DNA of 63,774 nucleotides from Gemmatimonas sp. (GCA_011390805.1 JAABRT010000015.1:1-63774); one strand, 5' to 3'; counted from the first letter of the stretch, positions 52,528 to 62,485 are shown. Notes: generated by a model not told the origin, from the letters alone. A program made the numbers and translations.

Positions 52528-52977
52528 GTGGCCGATGTCTCGCCGCTGTTCGCGCGCATTCAGGAAGACCTCACGGCCGCACGGCGCGCGCAGGACAAGG
52601 ACACCCTGCTTTTGTTGGGCACGGTTCTCGCCGACCTGCGTAATCGCGAGCTCGACGCCAGTGCGCCCCTCACGGACGACGACGTAGTGGACGTCGTACG
52701 CAAGGGGATCAAACGTCGCAAGGAATCGCAGCAAATGTTTGTTACGGGCGGGCGCGAAGAGCTGGCCGCCCGCGAAGCGTCGGAAGCGGCGCATCTCGAG
52801 AAGTATCTTCCTCCGGCAGTCAGTGACGATGAGTTGCGTTCGGCAGTACAGGCTGCGATCGCCGCAGGGGCTGGCAACATCGGTGCGATCATGGGGCGCG
52901 TCATGCCGCAGTTCAAAGGGCGGGCGGACGGCAGCCAGATCAGCGCCATCGCCAAGGAAGCGCTGGCGGCCAGGTAA
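52528..52977 (+). CDS. yqeY: GatB/YqeY domain-containing protein
   Basis: A stand-alone version of the C-terminal tRNA-recognising domain of GatB. VRKGIKRRKESQQMFVTGGR, EASEAAHLEKYLPPAVSDDE and NIGAIMGRVMPQFKGRADGS are family motifs. The 149-residue length is typical. The GTG start lies 11 bases after rpsU. Function in bacteria is not settled; a role in amidation or tRNA handling is assumed. Confidence 0.93.
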   Translation: MADVSPLFARIQEDLTAARRAQDKDTLLLLGTVLADLRNRELDASAPLTDDDVVDVVRKGIKRRKESQQMFVTGGREELAAREASEAAHLEKYLPPAVSDDELRSAVQAAIAAGAGNIGAIMGRVMPQFKGRADGSQISAIAKEALAAR

Positions 52978-53007
52978 CACGCGCCGCAGCGCGGTGGGGA
53001 GGGGACG

Positions 53008-55458
53008 GTGAGTATGAACGCCCACGCGCTGGGAATCCTTGAGTTGGACCGCGTGCTGTTGCATGTGAGTCAGCGGGCCCATTCCTCGCCAGGCGCCGCC
53101 GCAGTGCGCGCGCTCCGTCCGTCCAAAGAGCTGGCGTGGCTGGAGGCTGAACATCGCCGCGTCGGTGCAATGCGCACGCTGCTGGCCGGCGAGCCGGCGT
53201 GGACGCCCGAGCAGATCCCCGAGCTGACCGGTGCAATTTCCCGGCTTCGCGTAGAGGGGGCGAGCTGGACGGCAGGCGAGCTGTTGCACGGCGCCACATT
53301 TCTGCGCTCGTCGCGCCGCACCCGTGAGGCATTGCGCGACGTGCGTCGCAACATGATGGCCCGCGCGGTGCTGGCCTCCTTTGCTGACGATTTGCTCGAC
53401 GCCCGCAGCGAGGAAGAGGCGATCACGCGTGCGATCGGCGAAGACGGCACCGTGCGGGACGACGCCAGTCCTGTGCTGCGCAAAATCCGACAGGAGTTGC
53501 GGCGCGCCGAAGGTGAGCTGGTGCGACTGCTTGAGCGCGAGATGGGCAAGCTCGAAGTGCACCATCAGGTGAGCGATGCCAGTGTCACCATGCGGAACGG
53601 CCGCTGGGTCATGCCCGTGCGGCGTGAGGCGCGCGTGGTGGTGGGCGGCCTGGTGCACGATACGTCGGGCACTGGCGCTACGATTTTTGTGGAGCCACCC
53701 GCCGCGGTGGAGTTTGGCAATCGCCTGCGCGAACTTGAGATTGACGAGCAGCGTGAAGTCGAGCGCATCCTGCGCGATCTCACAGCGCTGCTGCATCCGT
53801 TGCACCTGCCCATGAAAGCGGCGTTTGCCGCGATGGTTGCGCTCGATAGCCTTGTCGCCCGGGCACGCTACGCGCACGATGTGCACGCCGGCGAGGTGGT
53901 GCTCAAGGCACCGTCGGACGGCTGCGAGTTTGTACACGCGCGACATCCTTTGCTGCTCGCGCAAGGCGTGAACGTGGTGGCCTTCACGCTGCAGCTCGAA
54001 CCGGGTGAGCGCACGCTGCTGGTGTCCGGACCCAACACCGGCGGAAAAACCGTGCTGCTCAAGGCCATCGGTTTGCTGGCCATGATGGCGCAGTGTGGTG
54101 TGCCGGTGCCGGTGGCCGGCGGCAGCGTGCTTCCGGTATTCGACGATGTGTTTGCCGACGTGGGTGACGAGCAGTCGATTGAAGCCAGCCTGAGTACGTT
54201 CAGCGCGCACCTCAAGAATCAGGGTGAGATTCTGCGTCTGGCAACCCACAACTCACTCGTGCTCATGGACGAAGTGGGCTCAGGCACAGATCCGGCTGAA
54301 GGTGCGGCACTCGGCGGAGCGATTCTCGAGACGCTCACTCGACGTGGCGCGATGACGGTGGCCACTACGCATCTGGGCCAGCTCAAGTTGCTGGCCACGG
54401 AGGTGCCGGGTGTTGTGAATGCTTCGCTGCAGTTTGATGCCGCGTTGCTCGCGCCCACGTATCGCCTCATCAAGGGTGTGCCGGGACGTTCGTACGGCAT
54501 CTCGATTGCCCGGCGATTGCAGTTGCCGGAAGACGTGCTGCAAGTTGCCGAATCGCGGTTGCCCACCGGCGAACGCGACCTTGCACTGTTGCTCGCCGAT
54601 GTGGAAGCGCGTGAAGCAGTGCTCGCGGAACGGGAGCTGGAGTTCGATCGCGAAGCACGGCGCATTCAATCGCGCATTGCAACGGTCAGCGATCGCGAAA
54701 AGAAAGCGCGCGAAAAAGAACGTGAACTTGAGCGTGCATCGCGCGTGGAAGCGCGCAAATATCTGCTTGAAGCACGCGCCGATGTTGAGCGCACCATTGC
54801 TGCAGTAAAGGCTGCGGCTGCCAACGCGCGCATTGATGCCGACGCTATCGAAGCACAGGTTCGCGAAGCCCGGCGCTCAGTGGAAGATGCGGCTGCCGGA
54901 CAGAAGCAGGCGCTGGCGGCAATGGACGCGCGTGCCGCCAAGGCGCGTGAGGGACGAACAGGCCGCAGCAGCAAGGCCGCGGCTCCTGGCGTGGCGCCTA
55001 AGCGTGATGTCAAGCCGATTGTTGCGGGTGATGCGGTACTCGTGGGAACACTTGGCGACAAAACAGGCAGTGTGGTTGAAGTGCGCGGATCATCAGCGCG
55101 TGTGCTCGTCGGATCGCTCACACTGTCTGTGCCCGTAACCACACTCACGCGGACTGCCGCGCCTCCCCCCCCCACAGTGCGTGTGCCTATCATGGGCGAC
55201 GTTCCTGAGGTGGATCCGTTGCGTGAAGTCGACTTGCGCGGCATGCGTGTTGATGAGCTGGAGATTGCCCTCATGCAGGCGATTGACTCTGCCGTGCGCG
55301 GTGACCTGCGCGAAATGCGCATCATTCACGGCAAGGGCACCGGCGCGCTGCGCGAGCGTGTGGGCGAAATGCTGCGCGGCGACTCGCGTGTAGCCAGCCA
55401 TCGGTTGGGTGCATGGAACGAGGGTGGCGCAGGTGTCACCGTTGCCGAACTCCGTTAG
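53008..55458 (+). CDS. mutS2: Endonuclease MutS2
   Basis: MutS-like ATPase that lacks mismatch-recognition domains and acts on recombination intermediates or collided ribosomes. Walker A is VSGPNTGGKTVLLKAIG, with FDDVFADVGDEQSIEASLST and LMDEVGSGTDPAEGAALGGA. A coiled coil follows (about 520-640, ERELEFDREARRIQSR). A KOW-like segment precedes the Smr nuclease domain (VDLRGMRVDELEIALMQAID and IIHGKGTGALRERV). GTG 53008 has GGAGG 5 bases upstream; ATG 53014 is an alternative. A C9 run lies at 55165-55173. Confidence 0.96.
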   Translation: MSMNAHALGILELDRVLLHVSQRAHSSPGAAAVRALRPSKELAWLEAEHRRVGAMRTLLAGEPAWTPEQIPELTGAISRLRVEGASWTAGELLHGATFLRSSRRTREALRDVRRNMMARAVLASFADDLLDARSEEEAITRAIGEDGTVRDDASPVLRKIRQELRRAEGELVRLLEREMGKLEVHHQVSDASVTMRNGRWVMPVRREARVVVGGLVHDTSGTGATIFVEPPAAVEFGNRLRELEIDEQREVERILRDLTALLHPLHLPMKAAFAAMVALDSLVARARYAHDVHAGEVVLKAPSDGCEFVHARHPLLLAQGVNVVAFTLQLEPGERTLLVSGPNTGGKTVLLKAIGLLAMMAQCGVPVPVAGGSVLPVFDDVFADVGDEQSIEASLSTFSAHLKNQGEILRLATHNSLVLMDEVGSGTDPAEGAALGGAILETLTRRGAMTVATTHLGQLKLLATEVPGVVNASLQFDAALLAPTYRLIKGVPGRSYGISIARRLQLPEDVLQVAESRLPTGERDLALLLADVEAREAVLAERELEFDREARRIQSRIATVSDREKKAREKERELERASRVEARKYLLEARADVERTIAAVKAAAANARIDADAIEAQVREARRSVEDAAAGQKQALAAMDARAAKAREGRTGRSSKAAAPGVAPKRDVKPIVAGDAVLVGTLGDKTGSVVEVRGSSARVLVGSLTLSVPVTTLTRTAAPPPPTVRVPIMGDVPEVDPLREVDLRGMRVDELEIALMQAIDSAVRGDLREMRIIHGKGTGALRERVGEMLRGDSRVASHRLGAWNEGGAGVTVAELR

Positions 55459-55470
55459 CACGCCGCACGC

Positions 55471-57375
55471 ATGATCGGCGACGAGGTTGTAGAGCGCGTA
55501 CGCGAAGCCGCCGACATCGTGCAGGTGATCGGTGAGTTTGTAAAACTCAAACGCGTGGGCACGGATTTCCGAGGTCCCTGTCCGTTTCATCAGGGCAAGA
55601 ATCCCAACTTTTCCGTGTCGCCCAAGCGCGGTCAATATCACTGCTTTGTGTGCAACGAAAGCGGTGATGTGATCACCTTCCTGCGTAAACGTCTGGGGCT
55701 CGACTTCACGGCTGCGGTCAAGCTGCTGGGAGAGAAGGTTGGCATTGAGGTCATCGACGCACCCACTCGTGCGCACGCGCCCGATCCCAATGAGCCCAAC
55801 TGGTCGGCGCTGGCCAGCGCTGCCGACTATTTCACCGCGCAGTTGCGCGACGAACAAATCGGACGCGAGGCACGCGAGTATCTGGCCGGTCGCGGTCTCG
55901 ATGAGCAGGCCATCGAAGCGTTTGGCATTGGCTTCGCGCCACGCGATGGACAGCTGCTCGTAAAACATCTCTTCGCGCTCGGCTTCGATCATGACCGGCT
56001 GCGCGAAGCGGGTCTGCTGGTGGTGCGTGAAGATGACACCAGCATTCGTCCCCGCTTTCGCGGCCGTCTCATGTTTCCAATTCTTGATGAGCATGGACAT
56101 CACGTGGCGTTTGGTGGACGCGCCATGGGTGATGAGCAGCCCAAGTATCTGAACTCAGCCGAGTCGGGCGTGTTTCAGAAACGCCGTGTGCTGTACGGTA
56201 TGCAGCGCGCGCGTACCGCTGCCCGGCGTGCAAAGCGCTTGCTGGTGGTAGAAGGCTATCTCGATGTGATTCGCGTATCGCTGGGCGGCATTGAGGAAGT
56301 CGTGGCGCCGCTTGGCACGGCGCTCACCGAGGAACAGGCAGCGTTGATTGTACGCTATGCGCCCGAAGTCTTTCTGCTGTACGACAGCGACGAAGCAGGT
56401 CTCAAGGCCACGTTCCGCTCAGGACTGGAGTTGCTGCGCCACGGTGCCTCAGTGCGTGTGGTCTCGCTGCCGAGTGGCGAAGACCCTGACACGTTCGTGC
56501 GCGCCAAAGGAGCGGCTGCGCTGGAAAGTGCGCTGCACAATGCCATGGATTTCTTCGATGTGCAGGTGGAGCTGCTGTCGCGCAAAGGGTGGTTTGCCGA
56601 CTTGCACCATCGCCGTCGTGCTGTGGACAAACTGCTCCCTACCATTCGCGCCACCAAGGATACCATTACGCGCGATCTCTACATCGCACGATTGGCTGAA
56701 GCGTCGTCGCTGGATAAATCCTTGGTGCAGCGGGAGGCCGATGAACCGTCGCCGCCGCCCACGCGCATTGGCACCAGTGTGGTTCGCGCCTCCGGGGAGC
56801 CCACTCCACCGCCACCCGGCGACGGTCCGCCACCCGACGATGCACCGAGCATGCCGCAGCAGCGAAGCTGGGTGCCCAAAGGGCAGTGGAAGGGGCGCGG
56901 CCGCTCGGCTGGTCCGGAGTGGCTGGCCACCGCCTCGCTGCCCCGGGTGAGCAGCGATGACCCGATCGAGCGGGAGCTCGTGCGCGTCATGCTGCGTGAG
57001 CGCGCCTGGACCGAGCGAATCGCCGAGCGTTTCGGCCCCGATGGATTTACCGACGAGCGCTTCGCGGCTCTCTTTCGCGCCTTGCTCGCGCACGGGGCCG
57101 AGACGGAGCTCGACCAGGTGCTGGCCGGTATGTCGCCGGATTTGCTGCAGCTGGCCGAAGCGCTGCTGGTACAGGTGGACGCCCCAACCGACGTTGACTT
57201 TGTCCTGCGCAAGCTCGAGGTGCGCGAACTCAGTCGTGCCATTTCGGCGCTGGGCGAGCAGATCAAAATGGCGTCGCCCGATGAAAAGCCGGCGTTGATG
57301 GAGAAGCAGCTGCGCCTGGCGCGTGAGAAGCAAAGCCTCTTGCATCAGGGCGGTCAGGGACGTAATCCCAAATAG
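55471..57375 (+). CDS. dnaG: DNA primase
   Basis: Makes RNA primers at the replication fork. The zinc-binding CHC2 domain is CPFHQGKNPNFSVSPKRGQ with HCFVCNESGDVITFLRK. The TOPRIM core has LLVVEGYLDVI and LLYDSDEAGLKATFRSGLEL. A Pro-rich linker follows (about 425-475, PTPPPPGDGPPPDD), then the C-terminal DnaB-binding helical bundle. At 634 residues it is slightly longer than E. coli DnaG because of the linker. It starts 12 bases after mutS2. Neither rpoD nor another sigma factor follows within this window. Confidence 0.96.
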   Translation: MIGDEVVERVREAADIVQVIGEFVKLKRVGTDFRGPCPFHQGKNPNFSVSPKRGQYHCFVCNESGDVITFLRKRLGLDFTAAVKLLGEKVGIEVIDAPTRAHAPDPNEPNWSALASAADYFTAQLRDEQIGREAREYLAGRGLDEQAIEAFGIGFAPRDGQLLVKHLFALGFDHDRLREAGLLVVREDDTSIRPRFRGRLMFPILDEHGHHVAFGGRAMGDEQPKYLNSAESGVFQKRRVLYGMQRARTAARRAKRLLVVEGYLDVIRVSLGGIEEVVAPLGTALTEEQAALIVRYAPEVFLLYDSDEAGLKATFRSGLELLRHGASVRVVSLPSGEDPDTFVRAKGAAALESALHNAMDFFDVQVELLSRKGWFADLHHRRRAVDKLLPTIRATKDTITRDLYIARLAEASSLDKSLVQREADEPSPPPTRIGTSVVRASGEPTPPPPGDGPPPDDAPSMPQQRSWVPKGQWKGRGRSAGPEWLATASLPRVSSDDPIERELVRVMLRERAWTERIAERFGPDGFTDERFAALFRALLAHGAETELDQVLAGMSPDLLQLAEALLVQVDAPTDVDFVLRKLEVRELSRAISALGEQIKMASPDEKPALMEKQLRLAREKQSLLHQGGQGRNPK

Positions 57376-57464
57376 GTGGGTCGCGCGGTGTTCGGGTTGG
57401 TGCCCCGTGCGCTATGTTCAGTTTATCGAAAGGGTTTGTTTCCGATTCTAGATGGAGGGTGGGC

Positions 57465-58214
57465 GTGCAGCCGGAACTCGTGGCGTTGTTGGCAGTGCAG
57501 GAAGACGATGCGGTAATTCGCGGTATTGAATCGGAGTTGGCCGCACTGTCGCCGCGAATCGCGTCGCTCGACAAAGCGCGTCAGCGGGCGCATGACGAGC
57601 TGGAGCGTTCGCGGGTTGCGATTGAGCGCGAGACTGAGCGCTACAAGACGCTCAACGACCGCATCACGGATCATCGCGAAAAGCACGAGCGCAACCTTGC
57701 CACGCTTGAGCAGGCGCGCAAAGTGCGCGAGGCAACGGCGGCCATGGCGCAGGTTGAAATGGCGCGCCGTGTATTGGCCGAAGAAGAAAGCGAACTGTCC
57801 GGCATGGCGCGTCGCTTGGGCGAAATGACGTCGGCGCAGGAAGCGCACCGTGCGGCTGCCGCCACGCTTGAAGAGGAACAGGCCACGGCGCGCGCGGAGA
57901 TCGCCGCGGAGCAGGAGCGACTTAATGCCCAGCTCTCCGAGGCGCGCGGCGTACGCAACGAGAAGGCCAAACAGGTGAGTGCCGGGCTGTTGTCACGCTA
58001 CGATCGCATTTCCACGCGTCGTCGCAGCAATGCGCTGTTTGCCATTCGTGGACTCACCTGCGGAGCCTGCGACACTGCCATCCCGCTGCAGCGTCGCAAT
58101 GCGCTCATGGTTGCCGGTCTCATTGATGTGTGTGAGGCGTGTGGAGTGTTGCTCTTCGCGAGCCCGGAGCCACCGGCACCGGCCGTGGCGCCAGCCGACG
58201 CACCTGCTGAATAG
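57465..58214 (+). CDS. C4-type zinc-ribbon coiled-coil protein (PF02591 family)
   Basis: N-terminal residues 1-180 are a long coiled coil (IESELAALSPRIASLDKARQ, RNLATLEQARKVREATAAMA). The C-terminal zinc ribbon has CGACDTAIP followed by VCEACG, giving two C-x-x-C pairs, and the LQRRNALMVAGLI spacer typical of the family. GTG 57465 has GGAGG 6 bases upstream, and the resulting start QPELVALLAVQEDD is family-like. An ATG-like opening at 57414 would add 17 odd residues. The family is widespread and linked to protein translocation or cell-shape work in only a few species. Confidence 0.92.
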   Translation: MQPELVALLAVQEDDAVIRGIESELAALSPRIASLDKARQRAHDELERSRVAIERETERYKTLNDRITDHREKHERNLATLEQARKVREATAAMAQVEMARRVLAEEESELSGMARRLGEMTSAQEAHRAAAATLEEEQATARAEIAAEQERLNAQLSEARGVRNEKAKQVSAGLLSRYDRISTRRRSNALFAIRGLTCGACDTAIPLQRRNALMVAGLIDVCEACGVLLFASPEPPAPAVAPADAPAE

Positions 58215-58231
58215 CGCGATGCGCGCTCACG

Positions 58232-58268
58232 ATGGCGCGCGTGGTATTCTGATCACGCGCGCCATTTT
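58232..58268 (+). terminator. Rho-independent terminator after the zinc-ribbon gene
   Basis: A perfect 12-bp GC-rich stem (58232-58243 with 58254-58265) with a 10-base loop is followed by TTT and TGTC. It separates dnaG and the zinc-ribbon gene from recJ. Confidence 0.7.
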
Positions 58269-58289
58269 GTCGGCTGTAGATTGGCGGCT

Positions 58290-60062
58290 GTGACCACCAC
58301 CGCCATTTCAGCCGCGCGCACCCGCACGGCGCCGCGCTGGCGCTCCGTGCCGGAAGCCGACGCGGCGCTCGTTGAAACGTTGCACAGCACGCTGCATCTG
58401 CCCCGCGTGGTGTGCGGCTTGCTCGTGGCGCGTGGCTACGGCAACGTGGAAGACGCGCGCCGGTTTTTGCGCCCCCGTCTGGAGCACGTGAGTGCCCCCG
58501 ATTCGCTCACAGACGCATCACGGGCGATTGATCGAATTGCCGATGCCGTGCGCAAGCAGCAAACGATCTTCATTCACGGCGACTACGACGTAGACGGCAT
58601 GTCGTCCACGGCGCTGCTCACGCGTGTCTTGCGCCACCTGGGCGCGCAGCACGTGGTACCGTGGGTGCCGCACAGGCTCACCGACGGCTACGACCTGACC
58701 AACAACGGTGTGGCCGCTGCCCGAGCTTGCGGCGCACAGCTGGTGGTTACGTGTGATTGCGGAACGTCGGCCAGGGCGCAGGTCGATGAACTGATGCGTG
58801 CGGGCATCGATGTGATTGTGACCGACCATCACTTGCCCGGACACGGCCTCCCGCCGGCGTACGCTGTGGTCAATCCGCGTCGAACGGATTGCATCTCAAC
58901 CGACAAGGATCTCGCGGCTGTCGGAGTGATCTACAAGCTCGCGCTTGGTCTGTGTGATGCCATGGGCGTTTCCCGGGCCTTTGTGCACGAGCAGTTGGAT
59001 CTGGTGGCGCTGGCCACCATCGCTGACGTTGCACCGTTGCGTGGAGAAAACCGTGTGCTGGTGCGGTACGGTTTGCGCATGCTCGGCGAAACACGCAATG
59101 CCGGTTTACGCGCCCTGGTGCGGTCGTCGGGACTCGAGGGAAAACCACTCACGGCGGGACGCGTGGGCTTTGTACTCGCACCTCGGCTCAACGCTGCCGG
59201 GCGCATTGGCGACGCCAAGCTGGGGCTCTCGTTGCTGCTGGCGCAGACCGATGCCGAAGCCAATGTGATTGCGCGTCAGCTGGAAGAACTGAATCGCGAC
59301 CGGCAGTCAATCGACCAGGCCGTGCTCAGTGATGCGTTGCGGCAGGTGGACGCCACCGACCTCAGCGAGACCTACGGTCTGGTGTTGGCCAACGAGGGCT
59401 GGCATGCCGGTGTAATCGGCATCGTTGCCTCGCGCGTTGTGGAGCAGACCAGTCGCCCGACGGTGCTGGTTGCTGTTGACAACGGCGTGGGCAAAGGGTC
59501 GGGGCGGAGCATTCCGTCCTTTGATCTGCATGCGGCACTCGGCGCGTGCGCCGACTGCTTTGACCGGTACGGCGGACATCGCGCCGCGGCAGGTTTAACC
59601 ATGCCCTCATCGATGCTGCCCATGTTTCGTGAACGGTTTGCGGATTACGCGCGCTCGAGCCTGAGTGCAGACGATCTGGTGCCGGAGTTGCGCATTGATC
59701 TGCGCGTGCCCGCCTCGGAAGTGGGAGAAGAGCTTGAAACGCTGCTTAAACATTTTGAACCGTTTGGCATCGGAAACGCGGCGCCCACATTGGCGCTCGA
59801 TGGCGTGCGTCTGGCCACCGGCCCCCGGAAAATCGGCAAGGACGGCGTGCGTTTTCAGGTAGACCTTCCCACACGCACGATGGATGCGATCGCCTGGGGG
59901 TTGCCCTCGGGCAGCGCGCGGTTGGATCTGGCCTCGGCGGTGGATCTCGCGTTCCGCCTGGAGCGTGATGACTATCGCGGAGCATCAACGCTGCAGCTCC
60001 GGGTGCAGGCGGTGCGGGCAGCGGGCGCTACGGAGTCACCAGCCAGCGTGCAGTCACGGTGA
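58290..60062 (+). CDS. recJ: Single-stranded-DNA-specific exonuclease RecJ
   Basis: 5'-3' exonuclease of the DHH phosphoesterase family. Motifs: IFIHGDYDVDGMSSTALLTR, VVTCDCGTSARAQVDEL, VIVTDHHLPGHGLPPAYAVV and DVAPLRGENRVLVRYG. The DHHA1 domain ends with RSIPSFDLHAALGACADCFD and YGGHRAAAGLTM. At 590 residues it is a typical core RecJ. Start: GTG 58290, or TTG 58281 nine bases earlier; neither has a strong SD. rsmD follows 43 bases after it. Confidence 0.95.
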   Translation: MTTTAISAARTRTAPRWRSVPEADAALVETLHSTLHLPRVVCGLLVARGYGNVEDARRFLRPRLEHVSAPDSLTDASRAIDRIADAVRKQQTIFIHGDYDVDGMSSTALLTRVLRHLGAQHVVPWVPHRLTDGYDLTNNGVAAARACGAQLVVTCDCGTSARAQVDELMRAGIDVIVTDHHLPGHGLPPAYAVVNPRRTDCISTDKDLAAVGVIYKLALGLCDAMGVSRAFVHEQLDLVALATIADVAPLRGENRVLVRYGLRMLGETRNAGLRALVRSSGLEGKPLTAGRVGFVLAPRLNAAGRIGDAKLGLSLLLAQTDAEANVIARQLEELNRDRQSIDQAVLSDALRQVDATDLSETYGLVLANEGWHAGVIGIVASRVVEQTSRPTVLVAVDNGVGKGSGRSIPSFDLHAALGACADCFDRYGGHRAAAGLTMPSSMLPMFRERFADYARSSLSADDLVPELRIDLRVPASEVGEELETLLKHFEPFGIGNAAPTLALDGVRLATGPRKIGKDGVRFQVDLPTRTMDAIAWGLPSGSARLDLASAVDLAFRLERDDYRGASTLQLRVQAVRAAGATESPASVQSR

Positions 60063-60105
60063 ACACTGCACCCGCCTCCGGCCGTCTCCTGCTGACGAAC
60101 AGTTC

Positions 60106-60618
60106 ATGCGTGTAATCGGCGGCGAGTGGCGCGGACGACGCCTCGCGGCGCCCAAGGGGACGCTCGTCCGTCCTACGGCCGATCGGGTGCGCGAAGCGTG
60201 GATGAGTATTCTGCGCGGTGATCTTGAAGACGCGCTGGTGCTCGACCTGTGCGCGGGCTCGGGCGCGTTGGGGCTTGAGGCGCTCTCGCGCGGCGCCGCC
60301 GAAGTGCATTTTGTAGAGCGCGCAGCCGCATCGCTGCGTGCGTTGGAGCAGAACATCGAGACCTTGGGGGCCGCAGATCGTGTGCAGGTCCGACGCGCTG
60401 ACGCTGCGCAGTATGTAACCGGGCTTGCCGCCGGCGCCTACGATGTTGCCTTTGCAGATCCACCCTATGCCGACGACACGGCCGTTCTGATTGCCGAACA
60501 GTGGCTGCGCACACCGTTTGCGGCGGTGCTCAGCATTGAACATTCCGCCAGCGTGACCTTGCCCGGGAGCGTCGATACGCGGCGCTACGGCGATACCGCA
60601 CTTACATTTTTCCGATGA
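60106..60618 (+). CDS. rsmD: 16S rRNA (guanine966-N2)-methyltransferase
   Basis: Methylates G966 of 16S rRNA. The start MRVIGGEWRGRRLAAPKGTL and RPTADRVREAWMSIL is the family N-terminus. DLCAGSGALGLEALSRGAAE binds SAM and FADPPYADD is the catalytic N-P-P-Y type motif. At 170 residues it is normal. Upstream open frame (from 59884) lies inside recJ and is unrelated. It overlaps coaD as ATGA (60615-60618); rsmD-coaD is a widely kept pair. Confidence 0.95.
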   Translation: MRVIGGEWRGRRLAAPKGTLVRPTADRVREAWMSILRGDLEDALVLDLCAGSGALGLEALSRGAAEVHFVERAAASLRALEQNIETLGAADRVQVRRADAAQYVTGLAAGAYDVAFADPPYADDTAVLIAEQWLRTPFAAVLSIEHSASVTLPGSVDTRRYGDTALTFFR

Positions 60619-61121
60619 CGCTGCCTCGCACTCCCCGCATCGCACTCTATGCCGGCTCGTTCGACCCGTTTACGCACGGCCACGCCGACATCATGCGGCG
60701 CTCGCTGGGCTTCGTCGATCAGCTTGTGGTAGCAGTCGCGCTGAACATCAACAAGAAGCCGCTCTTCACTGCCGACGAACGAGTGGGCTTCATCCGTGCA
60801 GCCGCCGGTGATGAACCACGCGTGCATGTACGCGCATTTAACGGGCTTCTGGTTGATCTCGCACGGGAGATGAATGCTACGATGCTGGTGCGTGGATTGC
60901 GCGCTGTGAGCGATTTTGAATACGAGTATCAGATGGCGCTCATGAACCGGCACTTGCATCCGGGGTTGGAGACGGTGTTCATGGTCCCGTCCAACGAAAC
61001 AACCTACATCAGCTCCAGCATGGTTCGTGAAGTGGCGCGCTTTGGCGGTGATATTTCCGCGCTGGTGCATCCGGTAGTAGCCAACGCGCTCGCCGAGCAC
61101 TTCAAGAGCCGCGAGTCGTAG
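60615..61121 (+). CDS. coaD: Phosphopantetheine adenylyltransferase
   Basis: Penultimate step of coenzyme A synthesis: adds AMP from ATP to 4'-phosphopantetheine. The nucleotidyltransferase motif is YAGSFDPFTHGHADIMRRS (T/HxGH type), with LVRGLRAVSDFEYEYQMALM, and the ISSSMVREVARFGGD signature later. The 168-residue length is standard. Confidence 0.97.
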   Translation: MTLPRTPRIALYAGSFDPFTHGHADIMRRSLGFVDQLVVAVALNINKKPLFTADERVGFIRAAAGDEPRVHVRAFNGLLVDLAREMNATMLVRGLRAVSDFEYEYQMALMNRHLHPGLETVFMVPSNETTYISSSMVREVARFGGDISALVHPVVANALAEHFKSRES

Positions 61122-61160
61122 CAGCGCGCGAATGCCGTGCCTTCTTCAGGACCCTTGTCG

Positions 61161-62114
61161 ATGACCACGCCGGTTCATCCGTTTGTACAATCCTTGTCGC
61201 GCCGAGCGGCAGCGTTTGCGCGCACGATTGTGTTTCCCGAGTCCGACGACGCGCGCACGCAGGAGGCTGTGCAACGGTTGAATGCGGCTGGTACAGTACG
61301 GGCGCTGCTGTTGCATGATGTGGCCGATGATGCGCGGCAGCCGGAGGTTGCCGATCTGCTGCACCAACGACGCGCATCCAGGGGGATGACCGCACAGGAA
61401 GCGGCCAAAGCCGTTCAGGATCCACTGCTGTTTGCCGATGGACTGGTGGCGTTGGGGCACGCCGATGGTTGCGTTGCCGGAGCGGTGCACACCACGGCCG
61501 CGGTGATTCGCGCCGCACTGTGGACGATTGGCACGGCGCCGAATGTGCGTACGGTCTCCAGTGCGTTTTATATGCTCGTGCCGTCGTTTCGTGACGTAGC
61601 GTACGAGGTGCTCACCTTCACCGATTGCGCGGTGTTGCCCGAGCCATCGGCGCAGCAGTTGGCCGATATCGCGATTGCTGCGGCTGATGATCGTCGCCGT
61701 ATTGTAGGTGACGAACCCCGGGTGGCCATGCTCAGTTTTGCCACGCGTGGCAGTGCCGAATCAGCCAGTGTCGCACGCGTTCGTGAGGCCACAGCACTCG
61801 TGCGCCTGGCTCGGCCTGAGCTGGCGGTTGATGGCGAACTGCAGGCGGATGCGGCACTCATCGCGTCCGTCGCATCGCGCAAGGCGGCCGATTCCACGGT
61901 AGCCGGATTGGCCAACGTTTTGGTGTTCCCATCGCTCGACGCGGGTAATATTGGGTACAAGCTGGTTGAGCGTTTGGCCGGTGCACAGGCAATCGGTCCC
62001 ATTCTGCAGGGACTGGCGCGTCCGGCCAGCGACCTTTCGCGCGGCGCGTCAGCGGACGACATTGTACAGGTAGCGGCAATCACCGCTCTTCAATCAGCGC
62101 GCAGCACAGATTAG
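61161..62114 (+). CDS. pta: Phosphate acetyltransferase (Pta/EutD type)
   Basis: Interconverts acetyl-CoA and acetyl phosphate. Family motifs: [51 protein letters not shown], and [20 protein letters not shown] near the end. At 317 residues it is the short type without the regulatory N-terminal domain of E. coli Pta. ATG 61161 follows an AGGA (61148-61151); GTG 61137 is an alternative. No ackA is next to it. A phosphate butyryltransferase cannot be excluded. Confidence 0.9.
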   Translation: MTTPVHPFVQSLSRRAAAFARTIVFPESDDARTQEAVQRLNAAGTVRALLLHDVADDARQPEVADLLHQRRASRGMTAQEAAKAVQDPLLFADGLVALGHADGCVAGAVHTTAAVIRAALWTIGTAPNVRTVSSAFYMLVPSFRDVAYEVLTFTDCAVLPEPSAQQLADIAIAAADDRRRIVGDEPRVAMLSFATRGSAESASVARVREATALVRLARPELAVDGELQADAALIASVASRKAADSTVAGLANVLVFPSLDAGNIGYKLVERLAGAQAIGPILQGLARPASDLSRGASADDIVQVAAITALQSARSTD

Positions 62115-62152
62115 CGCGCAGCAGATCACGACCTTACGCGTTGGAGCATTGC

Positions 62153-62485
62153 ATGCCTTTTGCCATCGAACGGGACGACGATCTGCTCACCGTCGCCGTT
62201 GACGGACAGCTCGTGGTTGGGAATCGTCAGGAGCTCAAGCAGTTGGTGCTCGATGAAGTCGAACAGGGTGTTCGGCGCGTGCTCATCGATTTCAGCAACG
62301 GTGGCTATATCGACAGCTCCGGACTGGGCGCGCTCGTGTCGCTCAACAAGCGCATTCGGGAGCAGGGTGGAGAGCTGCGGCTGGCCGGCTTGAACGACGA
62401 TCTCCGCACGCTCTTCGAGCTCACGCGTCTCGACACCTTGTTTCATTTGTACGGTACTCGTGCGGATGCGCTCGTTGGTTTCTGA
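62153..62485 (+). CDS. STAS-domain anti-sigma factor antagonist
   Basis: Partner-switching protein of the SpoIIAA/RsbV kind. DGQLVVGNRQELKQLVLDEV precedes the phospho-site region LIDFSNGGYIDSSGLGALV, where one Ser (IDSSG) would be phosphorylated by the kinase partner. The ATG at 62153 follows GGAG at 6-base spacing. At 110 residues it is a single domain. It overlaps the next gene by 26 bases. Confidence 0.93.
   Translation: MPFAIERDDDLLTVAVDGQLVVGNRQELKQLVLDEVEQGVRRVLIDFSNGGYIDSSGLGALVSLNKRIREQGGELRLAGLNDDLRTLFELTRLDTLFHLYGTRADALVGF

Noticed and set aside
52513..54249. Minus-strand open frame of 578 codons opposite yqeY and mutS2
   Set aside because: It is antisense to complete YqeY and MutS2 sequences and has no recognisable domain or start site.
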